A stretch of DNA of 64,000 nucleotides from Meconema thalassinum (lineage: Eukaryota; Arthropoda; Insecta; Orthoptera; Tettigoniidae), in assembly GCA_946902985.2 (NCBI GenBank), contig OX336397.1, positions 153,691,890 to 153,755,889 on the forward strand, read 5' to 3'. The position numbers and the translations under genes are program-made. Shown piece after piece: positions 33,599 through 43,984 of the stretch; positions within the stretch are counted from its first letter, which is position 1; every line of letters begins with the position of its first letter. A model generated the notes under the pieces. It searched no databases. It was given only the letters and a program-made list of their open reading frames with translations, and was not told where the DNA came from.

Positions 33599-33905
33599 TT
33601 AAAACTACAGAACAGGAGACCGAGCCGTCGTAACTTTCAACAAGGTATATTACTGAAAATATAGTATTTATGATTGACAAACCTTTCTCGGAGATGTTGG
33701 GAGTCGTTTTACTTTCTCAATTGCCACTGCTGCACCGGAATAATTCCTTTTAATTGATTATTTACGAAAATAATGCTTTTAGCATTGTCTTCATTTCACT
33801 ATGGACGCCATCTTGGACACTGCGTCATACGTCATGTGACACCCGAGAAACGAACATCTGAGTACGTTACCAACATGTCAAATACAAAATTCACCATTTC
33901 ACACG
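33599..33905 (+). repeat. Merlin internal direct repeat, copy 2
   Basis: Second copy of 32797-33103. Followed by a 91-bp tandem duplication (ACACGACACACATATTATTG at 33921 and 34012). Confidence 0.9.
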
Positions 33906-34107
33906 TTTCAATGAATTTCCACACGACACACATATTATTGACACGTAAAGTTTGGAATGGTTACAAATTGAAAGTTTCAAATTGTTTTAAATTAAAAGTT
34001 CGAAATTCATCACACGACACACATATTATTGACACGTAAAATTTGAAATTGTTACTATTTCAAATAGTTTGAAATTAAAAGTTCGAAATTGTTTTAAGAG
34101 GTTCCGA

Positions 34108-34232
34108 GTTGCGAGGCTGGGCTAGGACTTCAGTTGCGAGGCGAGGCTGGGCTAGGACTTCACTTGAGGTGTGGCGAGGCTGGGCTAGGACTTCAGTTGC
34201 GAGGCGAGGCTGGGCTAGGACTTCAGTTGAGA
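34108..34232 (+). repeat. Minisatellite, four units
   Basis: The 20-base core GCGAGGCTGGGCTAGGACTT occurs four times, separated by CAGTTGCGAG or CACTTGAGGTGTG. It lies just downstream of the Merlin transposase stop. Confidence 0.9.
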
Positions 34233-34384
34233 TTAGGTTAGGTTTTAATGATTGTGGGGGGTATAGTTCTGAGACTATCCTCAAAAAATTGTGGACTCGG
34301 GTGCTGTAGGGATAATTCCTCTTGAAGAGGTACTCTGCTAAGTAGCCTTCAAAGTGGGCCTTCTTCTTCCCGAAGATTGGGATA

Positions 34385-35232
34385 CTATAGCGCGTTGCGC
34401 CACTCCCTTTCTATGTTCTGGGTGTGGACTGAGGGATCTATGTTGGCTGCTAGCATCCTTGCTTCGTTCTGAAGGTGTACGTGGCGGCTTCGTTGTGTGG
34501 AGACGAACTCCACTTTGTGGTTAACCCGTATGTGGATAAACCCTTCGTGTTGCAGGGTGTTGTAGGCCCCCAACAGTCGGAAATTATTATGGAACCTGGC
34601 AATATCCATTCGTGAATGACATTAATGAGTGTTTGGGCATTCCTTCGTTCTACAGGTTGGATAAAAAATTTATTTTTATTGTTCCTTTCCACTCCTCCAA
34701 AAACCCACTGGCCATCGATATCCCGGCCTTTGTTGTTCTTACTCTTCCCAAACTTTGCTTCGTCGATCTCCACCACAACTCCCGGTCCTCCAATTTGTAC
34801 TCTGTTTTGATACAACCAATTCTCGCACACCTCCCGGCAAAATGACGACCAGCCTACTACAGTATTACTATTCATATTTACTTCCTTCATCAGTATTCTG
34901 TGTCGAGGGTTAGGAAGCAGACACCATAAAAAAATAAAGTTCGCAATATCTGGTATAGGTACCTTTGATTTGGAAAAGAAGGTTCCTTTCAAGGTCGTTG
35001 ATTTAGAATTACAGTATCTTGATTGAAGCCCTGGAATGGCCTTATTGCAGGTCACAACTAACCTTCCAGTGGCTTTAGACCACTTCACTGGTAGATCGCT
35101 ACGACATTTAGCGCACGGAAGAGTTTTCGATATCACATTGTGTTGCTGTAAGAGTTCCAGTAACTTATTTCGATCGCCATAGTATTTACGATTGAAACTA
35201 GAAAAAGTTATCTCACATGTGACACAATCCAT
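34385..35232 (-). pseudogene. Merlin (ISXO2-like) transposase
   Basis: DDE transposase of a Merlin element. It starts at ATG 35232 (MDCVTCEITFSSFNRKYYGD). An N-terminal zinc-binding part has CAKCRSDLPVKW. The catalytic domain shows VVEIDEAKFGKSKNNKGRDI (first Asp), GQWVFGGVER, EWILPGSIIISDCWG (second Asp), then a frameshift near 34560-34600, then EGFIHIRVNHKVEF and HTQNIEREW, whose Glu completes the triad. About 280 residues in total, normal for the family. A single frameshift separates the second and third catalytic residues, so the protein is dead but recently so. Bacterial contamination is unlikely: the gene sits between matched eukaryote-type termini. Confidence 0.88.
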
Positions 35233-35559
35233 GGTTCAACTGATTTCACTGACAATTGGCGCAATTTTTCATTACATTACTTTATAGACGATCTTTGGTT
35301 TACTCGTTCTATACTCCATGTGAAATAGTACCAAATGCGTGGGGTTGGCATTCCGGAATTAGTGAGCAAGATGGCGCCGAAAGACTCCATTTCTGCTATA
35401 TAAGTCGTGTATCTATTTGGGATGGCTGGGTGGGTTTATGGCAGCGGACGAGTCAACATCTATTATATTAACATCTCCGGATACCATTACTAAAGGTACT
35501 TTGGCAAATCTCATTACCTAATTTTTTTATACCTTTGGTCTCCTCTCCTGTAGCGCTAC

Positions 35560-36470
35560 CATGGGCTTGGAAAAAAATGTGCTACTTATTCTCATGGAGT
35601 GAGTAATAACCGATATATTGATACTAACACTCCATTTTTAAAAGGAATGGCACATATTCATACAGCTGGCCTGTAAGTTTAACTGTGTACAAGTAAAAAT
35701 ATGTAAGTACTCGTATTTTCAAAATTGGACAGTTACTTTTTGAGATATCAATAAGAACACAATGCGCTGTTGTGCATGCCGCATCAGACAGCGTACAGTC
35801 GTGCAAGGAAATATTGGTTCCTGGGTGTGAATCCAGCCACAGAACTGATACCAGGCATGTAAGCATATCGTACATATGTGATTGGTTTGCAAAGTGTGAA
35901 TGACAGGCGAATGCATGACAGGACAGGGAGGGGGGATATTTTTATAAGGAATACAATAATTACTACGACTTCAATGGAACATAACGAACCTATATTTAAT
36001 TGTCACTGGTTTGAGTGTACAGTACCTACTGCTGTATGAATTGAGAAATAAACATAACGCAGGACACCTGAAGAGCTCCTTCTAGAAAAGGAAATGAATA
36101 ATGTCGTAGGTAGACATGTTGGAAATGAACCCAAGGGCGTGAGCATGGGAACATAACAACATCTCGTCAGTGTAATTGGTATGAACCCAGGAACCTGCTT
36201 GCGCATCAATATGTCCTTGCCCGATTGCACGCTGTCTGATGCAGCAAGCACAGCAGCGCATGCTGTTCTAATTTATATCTCAAAAAGTAACTGTTCAATT
36301 TTGAAAATACTTACATATTTGAACTTGTATGCTGTTGAACCATCTGTATGAATTTTTTGCTCTTCTATTTGAGAATATTGATTTAGTGTCAATATCTTGG
36401 TTATTGCTCCCCTCTTGAGCGTAAGTAGCACATTATTTTACAAGCCCCTGGGTATCATTTACGAATATGA
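35560..36470. repeat. Inverted duplication at Merlin right end
   Basis: 35560-35830 and 36200-36470 are inverted relatives: AAAATTGGACAGTTACTTTT against its complement near 36285, GCATCAGACAGCGTACAGTC against complement near 36230, and AAAAATGTGCTACTTATTCT against complement near 36420. They are separated by about 370 bp. Confidence 0.78.
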
Positions 36471-36626
36471 AAACAGAGTACTGATATCTTGAATGGTTTA
36501 GATATTATTTCCGTGTAACATCATAGGTGAATAACCCTGTGTATGATAATGATTTGGCGTACTGGAATAAGTACGACCTCTTATAATTCTAAAGCGCACT
36601 ATGTGTGTTCTAGTTTGCTGAATATT

Positions 36627-36695
36627 ATGGAGCAACAACCATTCATTAAGAGTGAGCCAGAATGGCTGCCTCAAACCGATGAATTACCTAATATT
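36627..36695 (+). CDS. Host gene, exon 1 coding part (function unknown)
   Basis: Proposed first coding exon of a host gene. It starts at ATG 36627 (MEQQPFIKSEPEWLPQTDEL) and ends at 36695 before the donor GTAAGT, phase 0. A possible acceptor TGTTCTAG at 36605-36612 suggests a 5' UTR intron. With exons at 36896-36994, 44470-44571 and 46325-46383 the reading frame stays open for 109 residues, acidic and without a recognised domain. Each exon carries one psi-K-x-E motif: IKSE here, then VKFE, IKIE, VKEE. Insect C2H2 zinc-finger proteins often have such acidic IKxEP-containing N-termini on small exons, so a zinc-finger transcription factor is my best guess. No finger exon is visible in the window. 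Confidence 0.7.
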
Positions 36696-36895
36696 GTAAG
36701 TTGTATTTATTATGTTTATCATGTAACATAACAATCTTAGTGATGTGCGTAACAAGCAAGGCTTATTGACTTAATACCTGCTACCAATTAGGACGCAGAC
36801 CAGAATGTCTTAATATTTTATTGTTACATGTAACTTAGTACAGGTATTCTGTCTGTGAGTTTAAAGTTGACTCATACTTGTATAACACTTTCCAG

Positions 36896-36994
36896 GAATC
36901 AACTGACATGTTACCCTCGTATAATCTGCTAGTTGATTCTGGTGATATATATGAAGATAAAAGTGGGGTAGTGAAATTTGAACATCTATTACAG
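36896..36994 (+). CDS. Host gene, exon 2
   Basis: 99 bp, phase 0 at both ends, between acceptor CACTTTCCAG and donor CAG|GTGATT. Encodes ESTDMLPSYNLLVDSGDI and continues to KSGVVKFEHLLQ, with the motif VKFE. A symmetrical exon: it could be skipped or duplicated without changing frame. Confidence 0.7.
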
Positions 36995-37137
36995 GTGATT
37001 ATAGGTTTTATATTTCGTCTCTTATAAATGGTTCTTATTTTAGCAGTCAGTAGTTGCTAATGTTATTGTGTTCATAATGCGGGTCCACTATGTTGCCACC
37101 CTGGGCCCCATTTTATGTGTATGCTGTGCTTACAAGA

Positions 37138-37425
37138 GCTAATTTATTGGTAATGCAGGTTCACTGATCATCATCATCATCATCGTTGACCACCTCCAGT
37201 TTCCCGGGTGTGGTTCACTCTTTTGGCATATTTGTCGGAGGATAAAACACTGATTTTGTGATAACCTTTGACATCAAAACTTCAACATTTTAAACCTCAA
37301 GCAGTAAAAAGAACGTTTTACTTTTTCACATCTAAGGTGTATTTTTATAAAACTCAAACGAGGTAGAGCTATCCATGCCTGTCAATATGATGATGGTCCT
37401 CCTTCCACCTTGATGCCTACCTCTC
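37138..37425 (+). repeat. Dispersed repeat, copy 1
   Basis: Matches 58973-59190 over TATTGGTAATGCAGGTTCAC, GGCATATTTGTCGGAGGATA and further. This copy is interrupted by a 46-bp insertion (37166-37211). Family unknown. Confidence 0.75.
37166..37211 (-). mobile_element. 46-bp micro-insertion with 8-bp duplication
   Basis: Absent from the paralogous copy near 58996. Flanked by GGTTCACT on both sides (37158-37165, 37212-37219). On the minus strand it reads ACACCCGGGAAACTGGAGG... and ends in GATGATGATGATGATGATC, like a drastically 5'-truncated LINE with a GAT-repeat tail. Confidence 0.65.
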
Positions 37426-37429
37426 CAGT

Positions 37430-38137
37430 TAGCTATGGCTTTTAATATATTGATGGTCCACCCTTGAAGACAGCCTCCACTCCTAGCTGTGACTATCAGT
37501 ATGGTATTGACTTATCCTTCATATTCATGACAGTCTCTATTGTTGCATAAATGTTTAATGGTGAGAAGTTCTTGGTGTTTGTAGGAACGTTGCACGAAGG
37601 AGAAAGAGTAGGTTTATTTTTTGGACTGGCTCGAAGTCACCGTCGAAAACACCCCAGAGATGGTCTATGGCGGTGTTTCTCAGCCATTTATTGGAACACG
37701 GTCGTCAATTTCATTCTCAAAAGTTCTTAAGCTGCTGTCTATAAAAATATTGTTATTCACTTCTCTCTTTGTTAACACATTGCGTAATCTTGATAACGAC
37801 AAGGGCTCATGTATTAATCATTACAAGTGAATTTATATAACATGAGATTTCAAGTAGCTGCCACTGTACTTACAAATAAACCCCTATGTGTTATTCGTTC
37901 CTGTTAAATAACACCTTAAGTTAAGTTTCCATGAGATCAAAATTGGTTTTAAATTGCCAAGGCTTGGTACAAGACTTCTAACACAGAGTTTATCAACGTT
38001 CCTTGTCCTTATTAACGTTATATGGTAACTAAAAGTAATTGCATCTTCGCCGCGAAGTCGCAACACACACACACTCAATGCTAGTGACAAAATACTTGGC
38101 CCACGTTTTGCGAGTGTATACTAACTGAAATGCTTTT
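37430..38137. other. Intron 2, no further feature
   Basis: Intronic sequence of the proposed host gene, without repeats or exons that I can support. Confidence 0.45.
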
Positions 38138-38150
38138 TGATAAAAACTGC
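38138..38150 (+). repeat. LINE target duplication, left
   Basis: TGATAAAAACTGC, repeated exactly at 44273-44285. Confidence 0.95.
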
Positions 38151-38164
38151 CCCCCCCTGTGGGT

Positions 38165-38342
38165 GGGGGGTTTAGAATACACCCACGGTATCCCCTGCCG
38201 GTCGTAAGAGGCGACTAAAAGGGGCGACCTTGGCTATACTTTAAGGACTCCGCGTTGTTTTGTGAATTGGACCCCCAGTAGGTGGGAGGAAGCGAATACA
38301 TCCACGGTAATCCCTGCCATTCGTAAAAGGCGACTAAAAGGG
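38165..38342 (+). repeat. LINE 5' UTR tandem units
   Basis: ACACCCACGGTATCCCCTGC (38179) and ACATCCACGGTAATCCCTGC (38298) start two related blocks 119 bp apart, each continuing TCGTAARAGGCGACTAAAAG. Repeated 5' UTR units often carry the internal promoter in LINEs. Confidence 0.8.
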
Positions 38343-38663
38343 CTTCTCGGAACGGTCCCCTTTCGAGGGTTTGACAGCCAGCTCTAAAAGACATACACCC
38401 GTGCGGTATAACTCTCATTAGGTTATATCGCACTTCCTTTCGTTACTGCTTTCAGGGTCTGGCAAACCAAAATTTATATATGTGCGTGCTGTTATGGGGA
38501 TGAGCCACTTACGCTAGCGACTACGCTCGAAAGCCTGTTCCGGTCTTGGCCGCGCCGACAGGTGGGTGTGCCATGTACCCGTGCAGTAGTATCCGCCTAA
38601 CTACGCAGGTCCCCGCACAGCCGAATGTCTGAGCTGTAAAATCCAGTATATGCCAAGGGGTAC

Positions 38664-40269
38664 ATGCCGATACGGCATTGTAAAACATCGGACCCCCGGG
38701 TAATGCCTTCCAAGCTAGGCGGGCCTTGCCCTGGCTGGGTAACGCCTACTGTGACGGCCCGTGATCGGATGTCGGTGGCATTCGGGGAGGATGATCTGGC
38801 CATGGGTTCAAAAAGAAAAATCCCCAAACAGGGTGGTCCTACACCCAAGTCTTTAACATTTGATTCCCTACGGGGATCAACCCCCTGGGAACAATCTGTG
38901 CGTGAAATTCTGGGTGCTAACACCCCGAAGTTTCTGGTAGCTACCAGAACAGATGGGGGTGATTTCAAGCTGGTAAAGAGTATTTTGTTTTCTCGCCACA
39001 TAGAAGGTGTCTATGGTGAGCTTGAGAAAGTACAAAATATGAGGAACGGTAGCTTGTTGCTCAAGACTAGGACTGGTGAGCAAGTTGAACAACTTTTGCA
39101 ATGTGACCACTTTGGCGAAATTCACGTCAAAGTGGAAAAGCACACGTCCCTGAATCTGGTCCGAGGAGTTATTTTCCACCGGGACCTGATTCTGAACACT
39201 GACGAGGAGCTCAAGGAGGATATGCAGCACCGTCACGTGACTGATGTCCGGCGCATTACGCGCAAGGTCAATGGTCAAATCGTGGATACTGGTGCTTTCA
39301 TTATTTCCTTTGAGCTTTCGGTGCTCCCGGAGAAAGTCAAGGTTACAAGTTACCGTTGTGACGTACGGCCTTATATCCCTCCACCAATGAGGTGTTATGA
39401 GTGCCAGAAGTTCGGGCACATGTTATCCCGATGCTCGAGCCCCGAAATCTGCGGAACATGCGGTAAGGTACCACACGAAGCGGAAGAGTGCACAACACCT
39501 TATCAGTGCACTAATTGCCCTGGATTTCATTCTCCTCGGGACAGGAACTGCCCTGTCTTCCTGAGTGAGAAGAAAATCCAGGAGATCAAAACCCTGGATG
39601 GTCTCATCTACCAGGAGGCCCGCAATAATAACCATACCTCGATTTCGTCTTCTCCACCGATTGATTATAGAGCCATAATACCAAATTTGGTCCCGGCTTC
39701 CTCATCTTTTGTACCAGCTGTGAAACCTGCAACTGAGTTTCCTGTTCCGAAACCAGCACCTATGATTATGACAAAAAGCCCGAAGGTGACTTCAACTCCT
39801 CCTTCGGCCAGCACGAAGGCTGTGCGAGCGAAGGCTGCTCCGCCCGCACAGCAGGGGAGGAAGTTGAAGACTTAACTCCCCACTCGGGAGGAAGTCGAAG
39901 ACTTTCTCCCCACCCAAACGGTCGGCGAAAGCCGCGCCGAAGCCGGCGGAGGCGGCATCGTCGACCAGGGTCAGGAATTCGGCTCCTGACCCGTCTATAT
40001 ATCTTAAAGAGGCGGGTAAGAAGGAACCCCGCACTACGCATTCCCTTTCTCCAAAAAAGGGGAAGCCATCCACCCCACCACCTGCGTATGCTTCTGCGCC
40101 TGGGGACGTTTCGGTCCCCAGATCTGCGCACTCCCAACGGAGATCCCCCCGCCGCCGAACTGCGTCTAGGAAATCTTCCACCGAGTCGATTCACTCCTTG
40201 ACCTCGCCTGAGGACATGGAGATTATAGTCGACGTATTGGCTGATGATCCTCCAGAGGCTAAGTTGTAG
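38664..40269 (+). pseudogene. LINE ORF1 protein (gag-like), broken by 31-bp duplication
   Basis: Nucleic-acid-binding ORF1 protein that forms the LINE ribonucleoprotein. From ATG 38664 the frame runs 403 codons to TAA 39873. It holds an esterase/RRM-type middle region of unknown detail and three Cys-rich knuckles: CYECQKFGHMLSRC, CGTCGKVPHEAEEC and CTNCPGFHSPRDRNC. The stop is created by a 31-bp tandem duplication (39855-39885 repeated at 39886-39916, GGGAGGAAGTYGAAGACTT). Beyond it the original frame continues (SPPKRSAKAAPKPAEA, THSLSPKKGKPSTPPP, DMEIIVDVLADDPPEAKL) to TAG 40267, giving an ancestral protein of about 524 residues with a basic, proline-rich tail. A later start at MSVAFGEDD is possible. 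Confidence 0.85.
39855..39916 (+). repeat. 31-bp tandem duplication in ORF1
   Basis: Two adjacent 31-bp copies beginning GGGAGGAAG, with few differences. The length is not a multiple of three, so it shifts the frame and brings in TAA. Confidence 0.88.
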
Positions 40270-40303
40270 CTTGCTGCTCCAACTTATTCCCTAAGTTCAC
40301 ACA

Positions 40304-43300
40304 ATGGCACTGTTACAGTGGAATTGTAACAGTTATGACAGGCATTTTACAGAGCTCCGTCAGCTTACTGCCCAATACGCAGCGAGTATAGTCTGCCTAC
40401 AGGAAACAAACCTCAGACCTGATCACGAGACTGTTCTGAGAGGTTTCCGACTATACTCTAAGGAGCGACAAGACGCCGCCCGGGCTTCCGGGGGCGTTTG
40501 TACCTTCGTTCGCTCTGACTGCTATAGTGAGGAGTTTCCACTCGCCACTCCTCTGGAAGCTATTGCAGTTCGCGTGTCCTTGCCTGCTATGACAACTGTT
40601 TGTAACGTGTACCTTCCACCGAACCAGCCCCTTGATATTAATGACGTCTTTGATCTTGTTGATCAACTTCCAGTCCCTTTCCTACTGGTGGGTGATTTCA
40701 ACTCTCATCACCCCCAATGGGGATCACCATCTTCCTGCCCCAGAGGAAAGGACGTGGAGGGCTTAATTCAAGGGTTGGATTTATCTCTATTAAATACAGG
40801 GGAAGCTACACATTTTACCTTAGCGCACTGCACGTACTCACACATTGAGTTTAGTGTGTGTAGCCGTGCGCTGGTCCTCCTATTTGGTTGGTATGTACAC
40901 GACGACCTCTGTGACAGTGACCATTTCCCGATCGTTCTTACCCTTCTGAACCAGACGCCCGTGGAGTTCCCCAGTCGTTGGGTTCTTAAGCGGGCAAATT
41001 GGCCCTCGTTTCAAGAACGAGCTGTGTTCGTTGATCTTGGTTGCCGGAGCGTCGATGACGAGGTACAGCACATCACCGATGTGCTTCTTGCTGCCGCCGA
41101 AGAGTCCATTCCATCCTTTTCTGGGACACCTCGTCGCAAACTCGTCCCTTGGTGGACAGAGGATATTGCAGCGGCAATAAGAGACCGTCGTCGAGCTCAT
41201 AAGCAGTACCGTCGGCGTCCAACCATGGCCAATTTGGTGGCGTTTAAGAAATTTCGTGCCAAGGCACGGATTCTTATTCGCCAGAATAAGAAACAATCCT
41301 GGGAACGGTATGTGTCTTCTATTACGGCACATACCCCCTACTCTCATGTGTGGACTAAACTACGACGCATTTCGGGAATTCAGACATCTTCTACGATACC
41401 GGGAATTTCCATTGATAATGAACTGGTTACAGATCCTTATCGTGTTGCGAACCACCTCGCCTCGTATTTTGCGGATATATCCGGTTCCGATAACTATGAC
41501 CCTGCCTTCGTGGCCCTGAAGCGCGAAGCGGAACGTTTCCAGCTTAGTTTTGCTTCCCGCGCTTCGGAGGAGTACAACGTGCCCTTTACGGAGTGGGAAC
41601 TCCGCGGAGCGCTGGCGCTCTGCAGGGACACGTCTCCCGGCCCGGATAATATTCAAAACCAGATGCTTAAGCACCTTAACGATGAGAGCATTCGTTATTT
41701 GCTCAGGGTGTTTAACCGAATCTGGTTGGAAGGTGTGTTTCCAGCGCAATGGCAGGAGGGTATCATTATACCTATCCTGAAGCCCGATAAGGATCCCAAT
41801 TTGACAGGGAGTTACAGACCTATTTGTCTCACTAACGGTCTGTGCCAGCTCTTTGAGAGGATGGTCAATCGGCGCCTGGTGTGGGCCCTGGAGAAACGGG
41901 GACTCCTATCTGAATACCAGTGTGGTTTCAGGGCGTCTCGGTGTACCAACGACCATCTGGTACGCCTGGAAACCGCCATACAGGACGCTTTTCTCCGGAG
42001 ACAGCACCTAGTCGCTGTTTTCTTTGACCTCGAGAAGGCCTATGACACCACTTGGCGTTACGACATCCTCTCTACCCTGCATCAATGGAAATTCCGAGGT
42101 AACTTGCCGGTTTTTATTGCGAATTTTCTGTCCCTTCGCCTGTTCCGTGTCCGAATAGGGGGGGGGACATATTCGCAATATCATATACAGGAAAACGGAG
42201 TCCCACAGGGATCGGTGCTTAGCGTAACATTATTTGCGATTGCCATAAACGGTATAGTCGCTGCTGCTGGTCCAGCAGTGGTACCGTCGCTCAATGTAGA
42301 CGACTTCGCTCTACATTATAGTGCGCAAAATATGGCGGTCGCTGAACGACAGCTACAACAAGCTATTTGGAGAGTGGAACGCTGGACACTAGAGCATGGC
42401 TTTCGATTCTCAACCGCTAAGTCCACGGTTGTCCATTTCTGCGGAAAGCGCACTCTCCATCCTGATCCTGTGCTTTATCTGGGCAATGTAGCTTTGCCTG
42501 TTGTTGCTGCGTACCGGTTCCTTGGGCTCCTTTTCGATCAGAAATTGACGTGGGAGCCACACGTGCGGTGTTTGAAAACTGCCTGTGCCAAGAAACTCAA
42601 CATGTTGCGGTATCTTAGCGGCACATCATGGGGGGCGGACCGCGCGGTGCTCCTACGCTTTTATAAGGCTCTGATTTTATCTCGATTAGATTATGGCAGT
42701 GTAGCATATGGTTCGGCCCGTAAGTCAGTGCTTGTTAAACTGGACAGTGTCCACCACGGCGGTGTGAGGCTGGCGACGGGTGCCTTTCGGACGAGCCCAG
42801 TCGTCAGCTTGCTCGCCGAGGCTGGCATACCTCCTTTACACCTGAGGCGCCAACTAGTACTGCTGACCTATGCTGCAACTATTCGACAGATGCCCCTTCA
42901 TCCAAGCTATCCATGTTTGTTTTCCAATCCGAATCGCCGGCTGTATGATGCGCTCGCCCGAGCCACTCGGCCGGCGGGGATTCGCTTGGATGACTTATAC
43001 CGTCAGTTCCGATTTCCTTCTGTCTCCTGTATCGCCTGAGTACCTAGCAAGGCCCCTCCGTGGATGGTCTCTCGCCCTGATATCATCCTGGATCTGCACA
43101 CCGGCCTCAAGTCGGACACTGACTCCTCCGTCCATCGGAGGCTGTTCCAGTACGTGGTGAGCCGGTATCCAGGATCAGGGCTTCTATTCATGGACGGTTC
43201 GAGGGTAAACGAGAAAGTAGGCTGTGCATTTGTGGTTGAGGATCGTCGGTTTCTCTTTTCACTTCCCGATGCCTGTGGCGTGTACACAGCGGAGCTCTAA

Positions 43301-43984
43301 GCCATCTTAGAGGCTCTGCGGTACACGTTATCAGACGATCACCAGCACTTTCTTGTGTGTACTGACTCTCTGAGTGCGCTGCAAGCGATCGATGTGTGTT
43401 TCCCGAAGCACCCGTTGGTTCAGCGTGTGCACGACCTGCTCGTCAGTTCGCGTACCGCTGGGGCCGGGGTGTCCTTTGTGTGGCTTCCTAGCCACATGGG
43501 TATTGCGGGAAACGAGCTTGCTGATCAGGCGGCGAGAGAGGCAGTCGCACTGCCCTCGCTACCGTATAAGGTGCCTGCTAGTGATGTGCGCTCTCAGTTG
43601 CGGCATTCAATCCTGTCGCATTGGGAGGAAGCATGACGTGCCACGCCTCCACCCAACAAACTGAGAGGTATCAAGGAGACAACGAAGGTGTGGAAATCTT
43701 CCTTCCGATCTCTCCGGAAGGAAGCTGTGGTACTCTGTCGACTCCGGATCGGCCATGGGATTGCTACGCACTCCCACTTGCTAAAGAGAGAAGATCCCCC
43801 TGTGTGTCCTCTCGGCGCCCACCTAACCGTGGCACACCTTCTCTTGGAGTGTGTGGATCTGGCCGATCTGCGCAGGACTCTTAAACTGCCTAATACCCTA
43901 TCCCCTATTCTCCGTGATGACGGGCCGTCAGCTGACCTCGTCATCCGGTTCATGAGGGAGAGTGGTTACTTTTTTAAGTTTTAA
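40304..43984 (+). pseudogene. LINE ORF2: endonuclease, reverse transcriptase, RNase H
   Basis: A single frame of about 1226 residues from ATG 40304 with three in-frame stops: TGA 43037, TAA 43298, TGA 43634. It nicks DNA and primes reverse transcription there. Order: APE-type endonuclease (MALLQWNCNSYDRHF, CLQETN, LLVGDFNSHHPQWGS, CDSDHFPI); reverse transcriptase (SPGPDNIQNQMLKHL, ILKPDKDPNLTGSYRPICLT, QCGFRASRCTNDH, FFDLEKAYDTTW, NGVPQGSVLS, LNVDDFAL); RNase H (LLFMDGSRVN, YTAEL, VCTDSLSALQAI, GIAGNELADQAA) with the D-E-D-D set present; and a short Cys/His C-terminus (CPLGAHLTVAHLLLEC). The catalytic box reads NVDD where the family usually has YVDD or YADD, and the endonuclease box is SHIEF instead of SHIDL. 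Inactive. Confidence 0.93.

Larger units (their letters stand above)
32707..36538 (-). mobile_element. Merlin-type DNA transposon, rearranged
   Basis: The inverted termini start AGGGTTATTCACCTA at 32707 and (complement) at 36538, and stay similar for about 80 bp (CTAAACCATT, CTGTTTTCAT, TTCGTAAAT). The flanks GTGTTATAT and GTGTATGAT agree at six of nine positions and may be a decayed target duplication. The transposase is of the ISXO2/IS1595 type, which defines Merlin. The element is internally rearranged: a 307-bp segment is present twice (32797-33103, 33599-33905); the transposase 5' region including its start codon is present twice (33359-33598, 35214-35478); and the right end contains an inverted duplication (35560-35830 against 36200-36470). 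Confidence 0.8.

Noticed and set aside
34385..35232. Bacterial contamination (ISXO2-like transposase)
   Set aside because: The gene lies between matched inverted termini in AT-rich eukaryotic sequence. Merlin elements are the known eukaryotic relatives of this transposase.
38877..39419. 180-codon minus-strand frame inside ORF1
   Set aside because: Antisense to a frame with three zinc knuckles and LINE context; no motif of its own.
39766..40194. Long minus-strand open frames opposite the LINE ORF1 3' part
   Set aside because: GC-rich antisense shadows. The plus-strand frame here continues ORF1 after the 31-bp duplication and reads as its basic, proline-rich tail.
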